DNA of 64,000 nucleotides from Anaerolineales bacterium (GCA_020851785.1 JADZCC010000013.1:1-64000), one strand, 5' to 3'; counted from the stretch's first letter, positions 40,846 through 50,766 are shown. Made by a program: numbers and translations. The notes: a model not told the origin generated them from the letters alone.

Positions 40846-41730
40846 ATGATAAAAATCCGCGTCCCCGCCACTTCTGCCAATTTAGGACCCGGCTTCGACT
40901 GCCTGGGCCTCGCTTTAGATATTTGGAACGAAATTACTTTTGAAACCGCTTACAAATTAACCTATCAGGCGTTTGGCGAAGGCTCGGAGAAATTAAATAA
41001 AGGAACCCGGAACCTGCTTACCAAGGCCTACGCGCTCGTGTATGAGATTTGCGGAAAAAAAATTACGGGCGTGAAGGTTTCCGCCGAGAATAAAATTTTT
41101 ATGAGTAGTGGGCTTGGCTCCAGCGCCGCCGCCATTGTCGCCGGGCTGTACGGCGCAAACCTGACCTTGGGCGAACCGCTGAACAAGCAGGAGTTGCTCA
41201 ACCTGGCGGTGCATTTGGAAGGTCACCCAGATAACGTCGCTCCGGCGTTCCTCGGCGGGCTGGTGATTTCGCTCACCGCAGGCGAGGAATTGATCTGGCG
41301 CAAACACGAACTTCCAGACTGGACGGTGGTAATCGTTAAGCCGCAAGTGGAGTGGCTGACAAAATCTGCGCGGGCTGTTTTGCCCAAATCCTTTTCACGC
41401 AATGACGCAACCTACAACATTGGACGCGCGGCGCTGGTCGTGGAAGCCTTACGCAACGGCGATTTGGAACTGCTTCAAAAAGTCATGGATGATCGAATTC
41501 ACCAGTCGTATCGGCTGAAGCACATTACCGGCGGCATGGCGGCGTATAAAACCGCCAAGAGCTTTGGCGCGGCGGCGCTTTCCGGCGCGGGCCCATCCAT
41601 CATCAATTTTGTCCATCCGCAAGACGCGGAAAAAGCCAAAAAAGAAATTGCGGCGGCCTTTGAGGAACGCGAGATCGAGACGAAATCCATCGTTACAAAC
41701 CCCAGTGGAATCGGCGCACACATGATATAA
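40846..41730 (+). CDS. thrB: Homoserine kinase
   Basis: 294-residue GHMP-family kinase phosphorylating homoserine. Motif 1 is KIRVPATSANLGPGFDCLG (about 2-20); motif 2, the ATP loop, is SSGLGSSAAAIVAGLYGAN (about 86-104); HLEGHPDNVAPAFLGG follows; motif 3 is AALSGAGPSIINF (about 244-256). Complete and of normal length. It provides the substrate of the divergently encoded threonine synthase. The ATG lies at the predicted transcription start with no ribosome site. Confidence 0.97.
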   Translation: MIKIRVPATSANLGPGFDCLGLALDIWNEITFETAYKLTYQAFGEGSEKLNKGTRNLLTKAYALVYEICGKKITGVKVSAENKIFMSSGLGSSAAAIVAGLYGANLTLGEPLNKQELLNLAVHLEGHPDNVAPAFLGGLVISLTAGEELIWRKHELPDWTVVIVKPQVEWLTKSARAVLPKSFSRNDATYNIGRAALVVEALRNGDLELLQKVMDDRIHQSYRLKHITGGMAAYKTAKSFGAAALSGAGPSIINFVHPQDAEKAKKEIAAAFEEREIETKSIVTNPSGIGAHMI

Positions 41731-41758
41731 AACTCCTCCCGAAATCGGGAGGAGTTTT
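41729..41758. terminator. Bidirectional terminator thrB/terC
   Basis: AAAACTCCTCCCGA pairs with TCGGGAGGAGTTTT (loop AA), A/T-flanked on both sides, between convergent genes. Confidence 0.9.
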
Positions 41759-41798
41759 ACTATTTCACGCCTCGCAGGGCAAGGTAAGCCTTGTCTTG

Positions 41799-42668
41799 CT
41801 ATTTCTTTTTCGCGCCAGGCTTTTGCTTTCTTCCAGCATTTGGCTTTGGCGCTTTGACAGCAGTCGGCTTGACCGCAGGTTTCACTTCAGGTTTTACTTC
41901 AGGCGTAGTTTCCACCTGATAGGGATCGCGCAGATGCACCGGCTCCACATGGTCGCCGCGCACGCGCAGGTTGATAATCTCCACAAAGACTGAGAAGGCC
42001 ATGGCGAAGTAAATATAACCTTTCGGAATGTGTTGATCGAAACCGTCCGCAATCAAGGTCAAGCCAATCATCAGGAGGAAACTCAACGCCAAGATCTTAA
42101 CCGTTGGGTGTTTCTCCACAAATTCGCTAATCGGCCTAGCCGTAAAGATCATCACCAAGGCCGCCACGATCACCGCAATGACCATAATGGCGATATCTTC
42201 CGCCATGCCCACGGCCGTAATCACCGAATCCAGCGAGAAGACGATATCCAAAATCATAATTTGAAGCACGACGCCCCAAAAATTTGCGGCGACTTTAGCC
42301 ACAGCGCGCCCGCCATGGCCTTCAAGTTTTTCGTGGATCTCATGGGTGCTTTTCCAAAGCAGGAAGAGCCCGCCAATAATTAAAATAATATCCTTCCCGG
42401 AAATTCCAATTTCAAACCAGGGCAAAGTAAACAGGTCTTCTTTTAGCCCAATCACCCAGTTGATTGAAAACAGCAAGGCCACGCGGGAAAGGACCGCGGC
42501 CAAAATGCCGGTCGTGCGGACTTTTTGCTGGTCTTGAATCGGTAGCTTTCCGGCGAGGATGGAAATGAAGATGATGTTATCCACGCCCAGCACCAATTCC
42601 AACGCCACCAGCGTGAGGAGCGCCACCCAACCTTCGGGTTGCGTAATCCAGTCAAAATGAGGACCCAT
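41799..42668 (-). CDS. TerC-family membrane protein
   Basis: 289-residue membrane protein with about seven helices. ELVLGVDNIIFISILAGKLP (about 25-44) and the matching repeat LDIVFSLDSVITAVGMAEDI (about 147-166) carry the acidic residues typical of TerC proteins, associated with manganese export or tellurite resistance. The C-terminal tail is a low-complexity Lys/Pro/Val/Thr stretch (about 248-289) with PEVKPEVKPAVKP-like repeats. It follows the HlyD-like gene by 56 nt and could be a distal part of that operon. TAGGAG precedes the ATG. Confidence 0.93.
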   Translation of the reverse strand: MGPHFDWITQPEGWVALLTLVALELVLGVDNIIFISILAGKLPIQDQQKVRTTGILAAVLSRVALLFSINWVIGLKEDLFTLPWFEIGISGKDIILIIGGLFLLWKSTHEIHEKLEGHGGRAVAKVAANFWGVVLQIMILDIVFSLDSVITAVGMAEDIAIMVIAVIVAALVMIFTARPISEFVEKHPTVKILALSFLLMIGLTLIADGFDQHIPKGYIYFAMAFSVFVEIINLRVRGDHVEPVHLRDPYQVETTPEVKPEVKPAVKPTAVKAPKPNAGRKQKPGAKKK

Positions 42669-42724
42669 GTAATACTCCTAAAATAGAATAAGCGATTTTA
42701 CCAAACTAACTTTCAAACGCGCCC

Positions 42725-43843
42725 TTACTCGCCCGTTAAAAAGGTCGCTTCCACCGTCATGCCCCAGCGCACGGGCTGGTCGGATTTATCCACCTGAATC
42801 TGCACGGTGTACAGCACGTCGCCGCCCTGAAGCGCGTACGCATCGCTGATCTCTATTACCGCGCCGGTTAAGGTTACATTTGAAAGCGCGTCTGGAACCA
42901 TCGAAACTTTTTGGCCGAGCTTGATCTTCACCACTTCAAGTTCGGTCACGTCCGTGGTTTTGACGACCCAGCCGCTATAGTCTGCAACGCTGACAATTCG
43001 CGTGGTGGGGCCCGCCTGCTGACCGACTTCCACATTCACTTCAGCAATCACGCCGTCAAACGGAGCGACGATCACATAATTGGAGAGCGCGTCTTGAGCG
43101 GCTTCCAAATTTGCTTTGACCAAAGCCAGTTGTTCCGCGTTGGGTCCGTCCAGGCTAATCTCGTACTGATGTTTGGCTTCAGCTTCGTTGGCCAGCGCCA
43201 AATCATAGGCGGCGCGCACATCGTCGCGCTTGCGTTGATCCTCTTCCAGGTCGCGGTTCGCCTGATTCAAATCTTCCTGCGCGCGTTCCAATTCATCCTC
43301 AGCAGATTTCCGCTTGGAATTGTCCTCGTCCAAATCCTTGTATTTATCAAATTCTTTTTGCGCGTCTTCCAAATCCTCGGTGCGGTCTTCAATCACGGCT
43401 TTGGCGTCTTCGATTTGATCTTCAATATCGTCCACGTTCAAATCTTCCCACTTCTTCTCGGCCGTCGCGCGGGCCTTTTGAGCGGAAAGATAAGCCTGCC
43501 AGAGTTGCGCGCGATCGCCGCTGGCGTTCCGCAGAAGCGCATCATAGGCATTTTGCGCGACGACGACTTGCGCTTCGGCCGCGCCCGAGTTTGCGAGGCG
43601 GGAGAGAACATCTCCCTCGCGGACGGTATCGCCCTGCTTAACCAGAAGCGCTTCCACTACGCCAGGGGCCTGAAACGATAAATTCGTCGCGCGGATGGGT
43701 TCCAAGCGCCCTTCAGCAATCACCTCTTCGGGCGGCGCAATCGTCTCCGCGGGAGAAGCGGTAGCCGGGGCGTTGCCGCAAGCCGCCAACAACAAGCTAA
43801 AGATCGTCAAAATTACAATCGCGTTCAAAGTATTCTTCTTCAT
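42725..43843 (-). CDS. HlyD/MacA-like adaptor lipoprotein with long coiled coil
   Basis: 372-residue envelope adaptor. The ATG at 43843 is preferred: AAAGG precedes it and the product starts with a clean signal peptide ending LLLAAC. A start at 43870 adds nine residues. A biotinyl-lipoyl half-motif (FQAPGVVEALLVKQGDTVREGDVLSRL) is followed by a charged helical hairpin at about 100-225 rich in Glu/Asp/Lys heptads. The second lipoyl half is VIVAPFDGVIAEVNVEVGQ, then a beta-barrel. It partners the FtsX permease upstream, like MacA with MacB. Confidence 0.9.
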   Translation of the reverse strand: MKKNTLNAIVILTIFSLLLAACGNAPATASPAETIAPPEEVIAEGRLEPIRATNLSFQAPGVVEALLVKQGDTVREGDVLSRLANSGAAEAQVVVAQNAYDALLRNASGDRAQLWQAYLSAQKARATAEKKWEDLNVDDIEDQIEDAKAVIEDRTEDLEDAQKEFDKYKDLDEDNSKRKSAEDELERAQEDLNQANRDLEEDQRKRDDVRAAYDLALANEAEAKHQYEISLDGPNAEQLALVKANLEAAQDALSNYVIVAPFDGVIAEVNVEVGQQAGPTTRIVSVADYSGWVVKTTDVTELEVVKIKLGQKVSMVPDALSNVTLTGAVIEISDAYALQGGDVLYTVQIQVDKSDQPVRWGMTVEATFLTGE

Positions 43844-43872
43844 ATTAAACCTTTTCAATTTATGATTCATTT

Positions 43873-46305
43873 TTATTCGTAGGCCAACACTTCGCGGATG
43901 GTTAAACGCGCCGCATTCCGCGCCGGTAAGACCGAGCCCAACACGGAAAGTAAAATAATCAGCCCGAGCCAGATGGCGTATCCCAGATAGGTGAAGACCA
44001 CCGTAATGGGCGATTCAAAAACCGTAATCGCCAGAATGTAGGACAAGCCGTATGAAATTGGGATGGAAAGGAAAATGGCCAGCACAAACGAAACCAGGCC
44101 AATCACCAGGCCTTCGCCAATCACCGTGCGCATGATGGAACGGTCGTCGGCGCCGATGGCGCGCATAATGCCAATCTCGCGCGTGCGCTCCAAGACGTTC
44201 ATGCCCATCGTTCCGGTCAGCCCCATGGCCCCAACAATCGCCGTCAAAATCGCCATGATCAAAAGGAAGGTCACCAGAATATCAATGCTTTCCGTCACGG
44301 TATCCAGCGAAGCCAGCCCCGATTCCGCCTGACGCACCTTAAAACCATTGGCGCGGAAGTAATCGTCCAACTGTTCCGCGATCCGATCTTGAACGGCGCG
44401 GCCATGCTCTTTGGTCACCACCCGAAACGAGTACGAACGATTCGCCAAATGGAGCGCCTGTTCCGAATATTCAAAGGGCGTATAGGCCAAAATGCCATCG
44501 CGTCCGACAAACTTGAAAATGCCAACCACTTGCCAATTTTCATCCTTGCCGTTCACTCTCAACGGCAGGGTGTCGCCCACCTGCAAGCCGGGAAAATAAT
44601 TTTCAATCGCTTCGCTAACCACCAGTTTACGCACGTCGTCTGGGCGAATCCAGCGCCCCGAAGCTAAAATCGGGTTGACCAGTTCTGTCTCCGCGGGCGG
44701 GGCCAGCAGGTTGATGTTATCCGCCACGGTTCCATTCGGGTAGAGCAGTTCCGCCGCCATAAATTGCCAGCCTTCGATTTTCTCAACCCCATCCACGCGG
44801 GAGGCAAATTCTCTCACTTTATTGATGCGGTAGGGTTGATCAAAATCCAAAGTCACGTCGGCGCGAAAGTAACTGCCCAGTTCGTCAATGAACGAGCGCA
44901 AACTCGCCTGCACATTAAAGACCGCAATGAAAATCGCGCCGCCCATTGTTAAGGTAAACAAGGTGAGCATTAAACGACTGCGCTTGCGAAACGTGTTTCG
45001 TAAAGAGATCGTAAACGAGCGCGGAAAGTGAATGCCGCGAGCGGCTAAAACGCGCGTCACGCGCACCAACGCCCAATCCAGCCAGTTGAGGCGCTGATTT
45101 TCGCCAGTTTGCGGCTGAGCTTCATCGTTAGCCATGTCGTTGCTCAAAGCGCGCAGAACGGTGATTCGCGAGCCTTTCAAAACCGGACCCAGCCCGGCCA
45201 ACAACGGAGCCAGCAAGCCCACCGAAATTTGAATCGCGAGGGCCACCGGTTCAATGCGATAATTCAGCAAGACAAAACCCAATTTATCCGCCATAAATAA
45301 AGCCAGGCGATACGCGCCGCTTCCGCCCAGCGGCACGGCCACCAACAACGCCAAAAACGCAAAGGCGATGATCAGCGCCAGATACATCGTCAAAACCTGA
45401 CGATTCCTCCCGCCAATTAATTTGATCACGCCGATATGCCGATAATGTTGATTCAACAACGCGCTTAACGTGTTGGCGATTAACGAACTTGAAAGCAAGA
45501 CGATCAAAATCCCCAGCGCCAGCAAAATTCCCAGCACGGCATTAATCGTATCGCCCAGCGGATGTTTATTCGTTTCCGAAAACCTCGAACGCAAAACGGC
45601 CACGCCGCCTTTTTCCAGTTTATCTTTCAAGTCCGAACCCACATCGCGGATGCGCTGGCTGTCGTTCTGATCGCCGGTGACGGTAATCAGGGCGCGATTG
45701 AACGTTTCGGGTTGCTTCAGCGTTTGCATGGTTTCCATCACCGTATAGCCATACGGCGCGGCCAAAAAATCTCCAGCGCCCGTCGAAGCGTCCTTCACAA
45801 AGCCAACCACTTTCAAAGATTTGGTCGAGCCGTCGGCCAGTTCAAAGACCAGGTTGTCGCCAATGGCGATTTCCAGATCGTCGAGGATGTCATCTTCTAA
45901 GAGGACTTCATCCTTTTGCGCTTCCACCTGACCTGAAACCGGAATCAGCAAATTGACCTGATTCTCGCTGAAGCTTTCAAACCCAACCAGGTCAATGCTC
46001 ACCCATTGCTGACTGTTTTCCGCGCGCACGCGAAAGCTCGCCACGCGGCGCACTTCCGCTTCTTTTACGCCGCGCGCATTCCGAATGGAAGAACGAACGT
46101 CGTCTCCAAAACCAGACGTGCGAAATTCGATATTCGCCGGGTTGTTCGCCGCGTAGGAAATGCCCAAATCATGCGAGATGATTTTATACGCGCCTGCAAT
46201 GACGCCAATCGAAAATACGCCCACGCCAATAGATAAAACCACCAGCAAGGTTCTGGCTTTGTTATCCCATAAATCATGAAAAATCTTACGCCAACGAGGT
46301 CTCAT
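43873..46305 (-). CDS. FtsX/MacB-type ABC permease, double-domain
   Basis: 810-residue permease. It has an N-terminal helix (about 16-38), a periplasmic MacB core (about 40-250), and three helices (about 262-285, 308-335, 345-370) forming the first FtsX domain. A second signal-anchor helix (about 440-460), a second periplasmic domain and three final helices (about 690-800) follow, with MNVLERTREIGIMRAIGADDRSI (about 705-727, in part), a hallmark FtsX motif. This two-copy layout resembles LolCE-like or lipid-linked export permeases. It should be driven by the ATPases encoded upstream in the same operon. Confidence 0.92.
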   Translation of the reverse strand: MRPRWRKIFHDLWDNKARTLLVVLSIGVGVFSIGVIAGAYKIISHDLGISYAANNPANIEFRTSGFGDDVRSSIRNARGVKEAEVRRVASFRVRAENSQQWVSIDLVGFESFSENQVNLLIPVSGQVEAQKDEVLLEDDILDDLEIAIGDNLVFELADGSTKSLKVVGFVKDASTGAGDFLAAPYGYTVMETMQTLKQPETFNRALITVTGDQNDSQRIRDVGSDLKDKLEKGGVAVLRSRFSETNKHPLGDTINAVLGILLALGILIVLLSSSLIANTLSALLNQHYRHIGVIKLIGGRNRQVLTMYLALIIAFAFLALLVAVPLGGSGAYRLALFMADKLGFVLLNYRIEPVALAIQISVGLLAPLLAGLGPVLKGSRITVLRALSNDMANDEAQPQTGENQRLNWLDWALVRVTRVLAARGIHFPRSFTISLRNTFRKRSRLMLTLFTLTMGGAIFIAVFNVQASLRSFIDELGSYFRADVTLDFDQPYRINKVREFASRVDGVEKIEGWQFMAAELLYPNGTVADNINLLAPPAETELVNPILASGRWIRPDDVRKLVVSEAIENYFPGLQVGDTLPLRVNGKDENWQVVGIFKFVGRDGILAYTPFEYSEQALHLANRSYSFRVVTKEHGRAVQDRIAEQLDDYFRANGFKVRQAESGLASLDTVTESIDILVTFLLIMAILTAIVGAMGLTGTMGMNVLERTREIGIMRAIGADDRSIMRTVIGEGLVIGLVSFVLAIFLSIPISYGLSYILAITVFESPITVVFTYLGYAIWLGLIILLSVLGSVLPARNAARLTIREVLAYE

Positions 46306-46368
46306 AGTTACTTTCAGATTCAGGCCCGACGCGCCAGGGTAAAACCGGAATGTATCGGGCGTTATGTT

Positions 46369-48438
46369 TTACTTCAACAATTCGCTCACTTCGCCGCCCG
46401 CATATGGCTTGATGGCAACGTCCTTGACGCCTGCGCGCAAAAATTGCGTCACGCGTTCCGGGTTGATAGCCGAGGTGAGGACAATTGTCTTCGCCAGCAG
46501 ACCTGCTTTTGAAAGCGCGGCCAACACATCGGTCAGGGCCAGCGCCGCGATGTTCTCATCCACCAAAATCAAATCCGCTTCAGGGAATTTCTGCAAATCG
46601 GCAGATTGGGTCAACTTAATCTTTGTGCCTTTTAGCAATTCGGCAAAAAGTTTCGCCCAATCATCGTTATCGTCAATCAACAAAATGCTTTTGACGTTCC
46701 CCGCCTCCACGGCTTGATCGTTCGACTTGCCGCGCGGCATGAAAATTGCAACCGTTGTACCTTTGCCTTCTTCGCTGACCAAAGCGGCGCGCCCCTGCGA
46801 TTGCGAAACGACATGCAAAGCGGCAGGCAAACCCAAGCCATGATGCGCGGTTCCGCGCGTGGAATAAAACGGCGACCAGACTTTTTGCTGGGACTCCACA
46901 GACATGCCCGCGCCGTCATCTTCCACGCGGATTTCAACCACGCCGCGCTCTTCGGTTGGCCGGGCCGTCACTTGGATGGATTTCGCGCCCGCCTCGGCGG
47001 CGTTTTGCAAAATGTTGCCAATGGCGCGGGTCAGTTGGGTGCTGTCTGCAATCACATACGCGGCGGCCGGGTCCACTTGCACGCGAAGCGTTTGATTGGA
47101 GATACTGCGGTGTTGCGCGGCCGTCTGGACGATATCCGCAAGCAGGATTGAGCGCGGTTTCATCTCGCGCACCGCGCCGATGAGTTGTTCCTTCACCTGA
47201 ATAATTTGCGCGGCGCTTTCAGAGATGAGATCCAAATCCTCTTTCAGCGATTCCACGTCTACCTGCCCGCTGGCAATTTCTTCGCGCAGGCGCGCCACCG
47301 TCAGCGAGATGGGGAGCGTCTTATTGCCGATCCAATGAATGGCTTCGGTGGAGGCGCTGGTGAGCGCTTCAAAGACTTTGTTGCGTAAAATCTCGGTGTG
47401 CGCTTCTTTGAGTTCGTCAATCAAATGGGCGTTATTAATCGCCACCGCCAAATGTTCGGCCATCGTCGTGAGCGTGGTGATGTCGTCTTCGGTGAAGGCG
47501 CGTTCTTCGGAGCTTTGAATGGTGACGGCGCCCAACGGCTTGCCGCCATAAATTAAAGGCAGGGCCATTTCAGAGCGGGTGTGCGGCAGGTTGGGGTTTT
47601 TGAAATGCACGCGCTCTTCGCCCACGTCCAACGCAATGCGGGCCTCGCCCATGGCAATGCACGCGCCAATCATCGAATCGGTACCCACTTTCAGCTTATG
47701 TCCATCCGCCAGCATCGCTTTACCCGCCTTGCCGTAGCCGGCGCGCAGTTCCGCATATTCGCCCGCCGCGTCCAGCAAAAAGATTCCAGCGTAATACAAG
47801 CCATAGGCTTCGCAAATAATATTCACGGTTTGCGGGAGCAGTTTTTCAACGTCCAAAATGGAAGTGACTTCCTTGCCCACGCGGTTTGCGGCCTTCAATA
47901 AGCGCGAGCGCCGTTCCGCCTGCTTGTGCAGTTTTGAATTTTGATAGGCAATCGCCAGTTGATCGGCCATCGTTTGCAAAGCGGCGATGTCTTCCTCGTG
48001 AAAAGCCGCCTCTTCCGTGGATTGAACGGTCAGCGCGCCGACGACCTCTTCCCCAACGATTAAGGGGAGCGCCATCTCGGAGCGGGTCTTGGGCAAATGC
48101 GGGTTTTCAAAGAAGACGGCTTCAGCGCCCACGTCCAACGCGATGCGGCCTTGCTTGTTGGCGATACAGGCGCCAATCATCGAGTTGCCGCCAATCGCTA
48201 GTTTGTGCTCGCCTTTGAGCATGTCCCGTCCGGGTTCGCCGCGCCCGGCCTTTAAAACCGCAAATTGACCGGCTTCATCCACCAGGAAAATACCGGCGTA
48301 ATAAAAGCCAAATTCATCGCAAATAATATCCACTGTGCGTTCAAATAAAACCAGCGGATCTAAAATGGTGGTGATGTTTTTGGCGGCGCGCGCGGCGGCT
48401 TTTAATAACGTAGCGTGTCTTTCGATTGAGTTTGTCAT
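46369..48438 (-). CDS. Soluble hybrid sensor kinase: GAF-GAF-HK-receiver
   Basis: 689-residue cytosolic protein. Two similar GAF domains (about 15-165 and 185-345) each contain FYYAGIFLVD- or LYYAGIFLLD-type and TRSEMALPLI segments. The dimerisation segment reads STEAIHWIGNKTLPISLTV, with a putative phospho-His in IHWIGNK instead of the usual HELRTPL-type box. The ATPase has NILQNAAEAG, DDGAGM and GLGLPAALHV. A C-terminal receiver keeps IDDND, Asp in LILVDEN, Thr/Ser in VLTSA and Lys in AIKPY. AGAGGAAC precedes the ATG. Paralogue of the kinase two genes upstream. Confidence 0.92.
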   Translation of the reverse strand: MTNSIERHATLLKAAARAAKNITTILDPLVLFERTVDIICDEFGFYYAGIFLVDEAGQFAVLKAGRGEPGRDMLKGEHKLAIGGNSMIGACIANKQGRIALDVGAEAVFFENPHLPKTRSEMALPLIVGEEVVGALTVQSTEEAAFHEEDIAALQTMADQLAIAYQNSKLHKQAERRSRLLKAANRVGKEVTSILDVEKLLPQTVNIICEAYGLYYAGIFLLDAAGEYAELRAGYGKAGKAMLADGHKLKVGTDSMIGACIAMGEARIALDVGEERVHFKNPNLPHTRSEMALPLIYGGKPLGAVTIQSSEERAFTEDDITTLTTMAEHLAVAINNAHLIDELKEAHTEILRNKVFEALTSASTEAIHWIGNKTLPISLTVARLREEIASGQVDVESLKEDLDLISESAAQIIQVKEQLIGAVREMKPRSILLADIVQTAAQHRSISNQTLRVQVDPAAAYVIADSTQLTRAIGNILQNAAEAGAKSIQVTARPTEERGVVEIRVEDDGAGMSVESQQKVWSPFYSTRGTAHHGLGLPAALHVVSQSQGRAALVSEEGKGTTVAIFMPRGKSNDQAVEAGNVKSILLIDDNDDWAKLFAELLKGTKIKLTQSADLQKFPEADLILVDENIAALALTDVLAALSKAGLLAKTIVLTSAINPERVTQFLRAGVKDVAIKPYAGGEVSELLK

Positions 48439-48463
48439 CAGTTCCTCTTTAACAAATTGAAGG

Positions 48464-48850
48464 TTATTCGTTCTTCAAAATTTTCTGCACCAGTTCCACC
48501 AGGCCTTGCTCGCGCCCTTTCACAAAAAAAGCATTCGCGCCGCGCGCCACCGCGTCTTTGGCCTTGCTGACTTCGTCGTACGCGGTCAGGATGATGACTG
48601 GCAGATTCGCGCGTTGTTTTTTCAAATCGTCCAGCAGGTCCAACCCGGCCCCGTTTTTAGGCGTACCGTCAAAACTGGGCATGTTCAAATCCAGCACGGC
48701 AATATCCACCGCCTGTACATTTTGAGCAAAGACCGCGCTCCCGCTCTGGCAGTCCTCAGCGGTCAACACGTCGTATCCGGCGCGAAGCATGGTTTTCTCC
48801 AAACTGCGTTGCACCAATTTTTCGTCGTCCACCAAAAGAATAGTTGTCAT
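48464..48850 (-). CDS. Stand-alone receiver (CheY-like) response regulator
   Basis: 128-residue single receiver domain. Acidic pocket LVDDEKLV, phospho-Asp in AVLDLNMPSFDG, Thr in ILTAYDE and Lys in FFVKGRE are all present. An insertion TPKNGAGL after the phosphorylation loop is unusual. There is no output domain, so it probably relays phosphate or acts by protein contact. The ATG at 48850 follows GGAGGAAC; the longer reading frame would run antisense-free but overlap the upstream kinase by 180 bp. It lies between the two GAF kinases. Confidence 0.93.
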   Translation of the reverse strand: MTTILLVDDEKLVQRSLEKTMLRAGYDVLTAEDCQSGSAVFAQNVQAVDIAVLDLNMPSFDGTPKNGAGLDLLDDLKKQRANLPVIILTAYDEVSKAKDAVARGANAFFVKGREQGLVELVQKILKNE

Positions 48851-48866
48851 TATCGTTCCTCCAAAA

Positions 48867-50756
48867 TTATTTTTCAACCGGCAGGCGCACAAAAAATTTT
48901 GCGCCCTGCCCCGCTTCGCTTTCCAGCCAGATCTTGCCGCCATGCTGATTGACAATTTGCATGACCGCCGAAAGCCCCAACCCGGTTCCGCCGCTTCCGC
49001 CTTTGGTGGTAAAAAACGAAACCCAGATTTTTTCCTGAATCTCCGGCGCAATCCCGGGGCCGTTATCCTGCACCGTCACCAGCGCAAAGTTCGGGTCGGC
49101 GTCGCGGCTTCCGCGCACAATAATCTTCGGCGCGGGCGTGGCGCTTAAGGCCTCCCACGCGTTTTTGATTAAGTTATTAAAAACCTGTTCCACTTGTCTC
49201 GCGTCCACATGTACAAGCGGCAGGTTCGCATCCCAATTCATTTCCACCGCGCCGTCAGGCAGGCCCATATTGGCCACCGTTTCCGAAATCATCTCGCGCA
49301 ACGAAACCGCCGCGTCGTTACGCTGGCGCGCCGGGCCAATCAGCCCTTCTTTGATGCTCAAGATCGTTTCGGCGCTGTTCTCGGCGATCTCCAAATCTTC
49401 CAGCAGAGATTCTACGCTGACCAAAGCCTGCAAACGATTCGGCTTCATGGCAGACATCTCGGCCAGCGTTTTCGGCAAATCCAAACCCTGGGCCTGCGCC
49501 TCTGCCTTGACCGTTTGCACGGCCGCGGCCAACGATTCATTTTCCAACGCCGATTCAGGCAGTTGCGAAATCAAAGCCAAAAGATAGGTCACGTCTTCGC
49601 GGGCGCGTTTCACGCTCCCGGGGATGGGCGCGGCCTTGTTCCCCACCCAATGAATCGCCTCGCCGGTGGCGGTGGCGATGGCTTCGTAGGTTTTCGTGCG
49701 TAAAATTTCAGAGTTGGCGGCTTCCAACTTCAACATCAATTGCGCGTTATTCAACGCAATTGCAATTTGATCCGCCATCGTTTGCAGGGAAGTCACGTCT
49801 TCCTCTGAAAAGGCATCCAACTCGTCGCTTTGCACCGTCACCGCGCCGAGCGCGCGCGCATCCACAATCAGCGGCAGGGCCATCTCCGAGCGCGTGTTCG
49901 GCAGATATGGATTTTGAAAGCGCGATTCTTCGCCCGCCACGTCCGAAGCGATCTGCGCCTGCTGAGTCAAAATGGATTTGCCAATCATGGAATTCTGATC
50001 AATCGGCAGGCGATAATTCCCGTCCAACATTTTGCGCCCGGCGGCGGCATATCCGGCGCGAAGAATCGCCGTTTGCCCATCTTCCGAAATCAAAAAGATG
50101 CCCGAATAATAAAAATTGAATTCGCTACAAATGATATTCACCGTGTGCTTGAGCAGGGCGTCCATATCCAAAATGGATGTGACCATTTGCCCGGCGCGCG
50201 CGGCGGTTTCCAGCAATTTATGCCTGCGCTCCAACATCGCGAACATCTTCTCGTTTTGTTGAAGCAAATATTTATTGCGTTCCACCGTGGCGCTCAATTG
50301 ACGAATGCTTTCCTCCAGCCTTTGCACCAGTTCCTGTTGGTAGGCCTGCAAGTGTTGTTCAGCATCGTCCAGCTTTTCCACTTTGCCGTGAAAGTAAGCA
50401 TTCACCAATTCTTCAAAATCATCGTCAATCGGTTTGGGGATGAACCCAATCGCGCCCGCGGCCAGCGCGCGCGCGCGCGCCTCGGGAGAAAGGTCAGCCG
50501 AGATGATGACAATCGGCGTGGCGGGCAACATTTTCTTCAAGCGCGTGGCGGCTTCGCTTCCGGTCATGTGCGGCAAATTATGGTCGAGCAAAATAATGTC
50601 GGGTTGGGTTTCCTCAGCCAACTGCAGGCCGTCCAACGGGTCGCCCGCTTCGAGGACGATAAACTTTTTAGAAAGCAAACGTCGCACCAAAGCGCGCGAT
50701 TCCTCGCTATCTTGAATGTATAACAATTGGGGAAGTTGACGTGGGCTGGCGGCCAT
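48867..50756 (-). CDS. Soluble sensor kinase: receiver-coil-GAF-HK
   Basis: 629-residue protein. The N-terminal receiver (about 8-125) has Asp in IILLDHNLPHM and Lys in FIPKPID, but the acidic pocket is reduced (YIQDSEE). A coiled coil (about 130-180) and one GAF domain (about 190-340) with FYYSGIFLIS and TRSEMALPLI follow. The H-box is GEAIHWVGNKAAPI, then a long insert, then the ATPase motifs NNLIKNAWEAL, DNGPGI, FTTKGG and GGTGLGLS. Start at MAASPRQLP (50756), which avoids overlap with the upstream gene. No membrane segment. Confidence 0.92.
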   Translation of the reverse strand: MAASPRQLPQLLYIQDSEESRALVRRLLSKKFIVLEAGDPLDGLQLAEETQPDIILLDHNLPHMTGSEAATRLKKMLPATPIVIISADLSPEARARALAAGAIGFIPKPIDDDFEELVNAYFHGKVEKLDDAEQHLQAYQQELVQRLEESIRQLSATVERNKYLLQQNEKMFAMLERRHKLLETAARAGQMVTSILDMDALLKHTVNIICSEFNFYYSGIFLISEDGQTAILRAGYAAAGRKMLDGNYRLPIDQNSMIGKSILTQQAQIASDVAGEESRFQNPYLPNTRSEMALPLIVDARALGAVTVQSDELDAFSEEDVTSLQTMADQIAIALNNAQLMLKLEAANSEILRTKTYEAIATATGEAIHWVGNKAAPIPGSVKRAREDVTYLLALISQLPESALENESLAAAVQTVKAEAQAQGLDLPKTLAEMSAMKPNRLQALVSVESLLEDLEIAENSAETILSIKEGLIGPARQRNDAAVSLREMISETVANMGLPDGAVEMNWDANLPLVHVDARQVEQVFNNLIKNAWEALSATPAPKIIVRGSRDADPNFALVTVQDNGPGIAPEIQEKIWVSFFTTKGGSGGTGLGLSAVMQIVNQHGGKIWLESEAGQGAKFFVRLPVEK

Positions 50757-50766
50757 GATTAATCCG

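Noticed and set aside
49830..50723. 297-codon antisense ORF
   Set aside because: Opposite strand of the receiver-GAF kinase gene.
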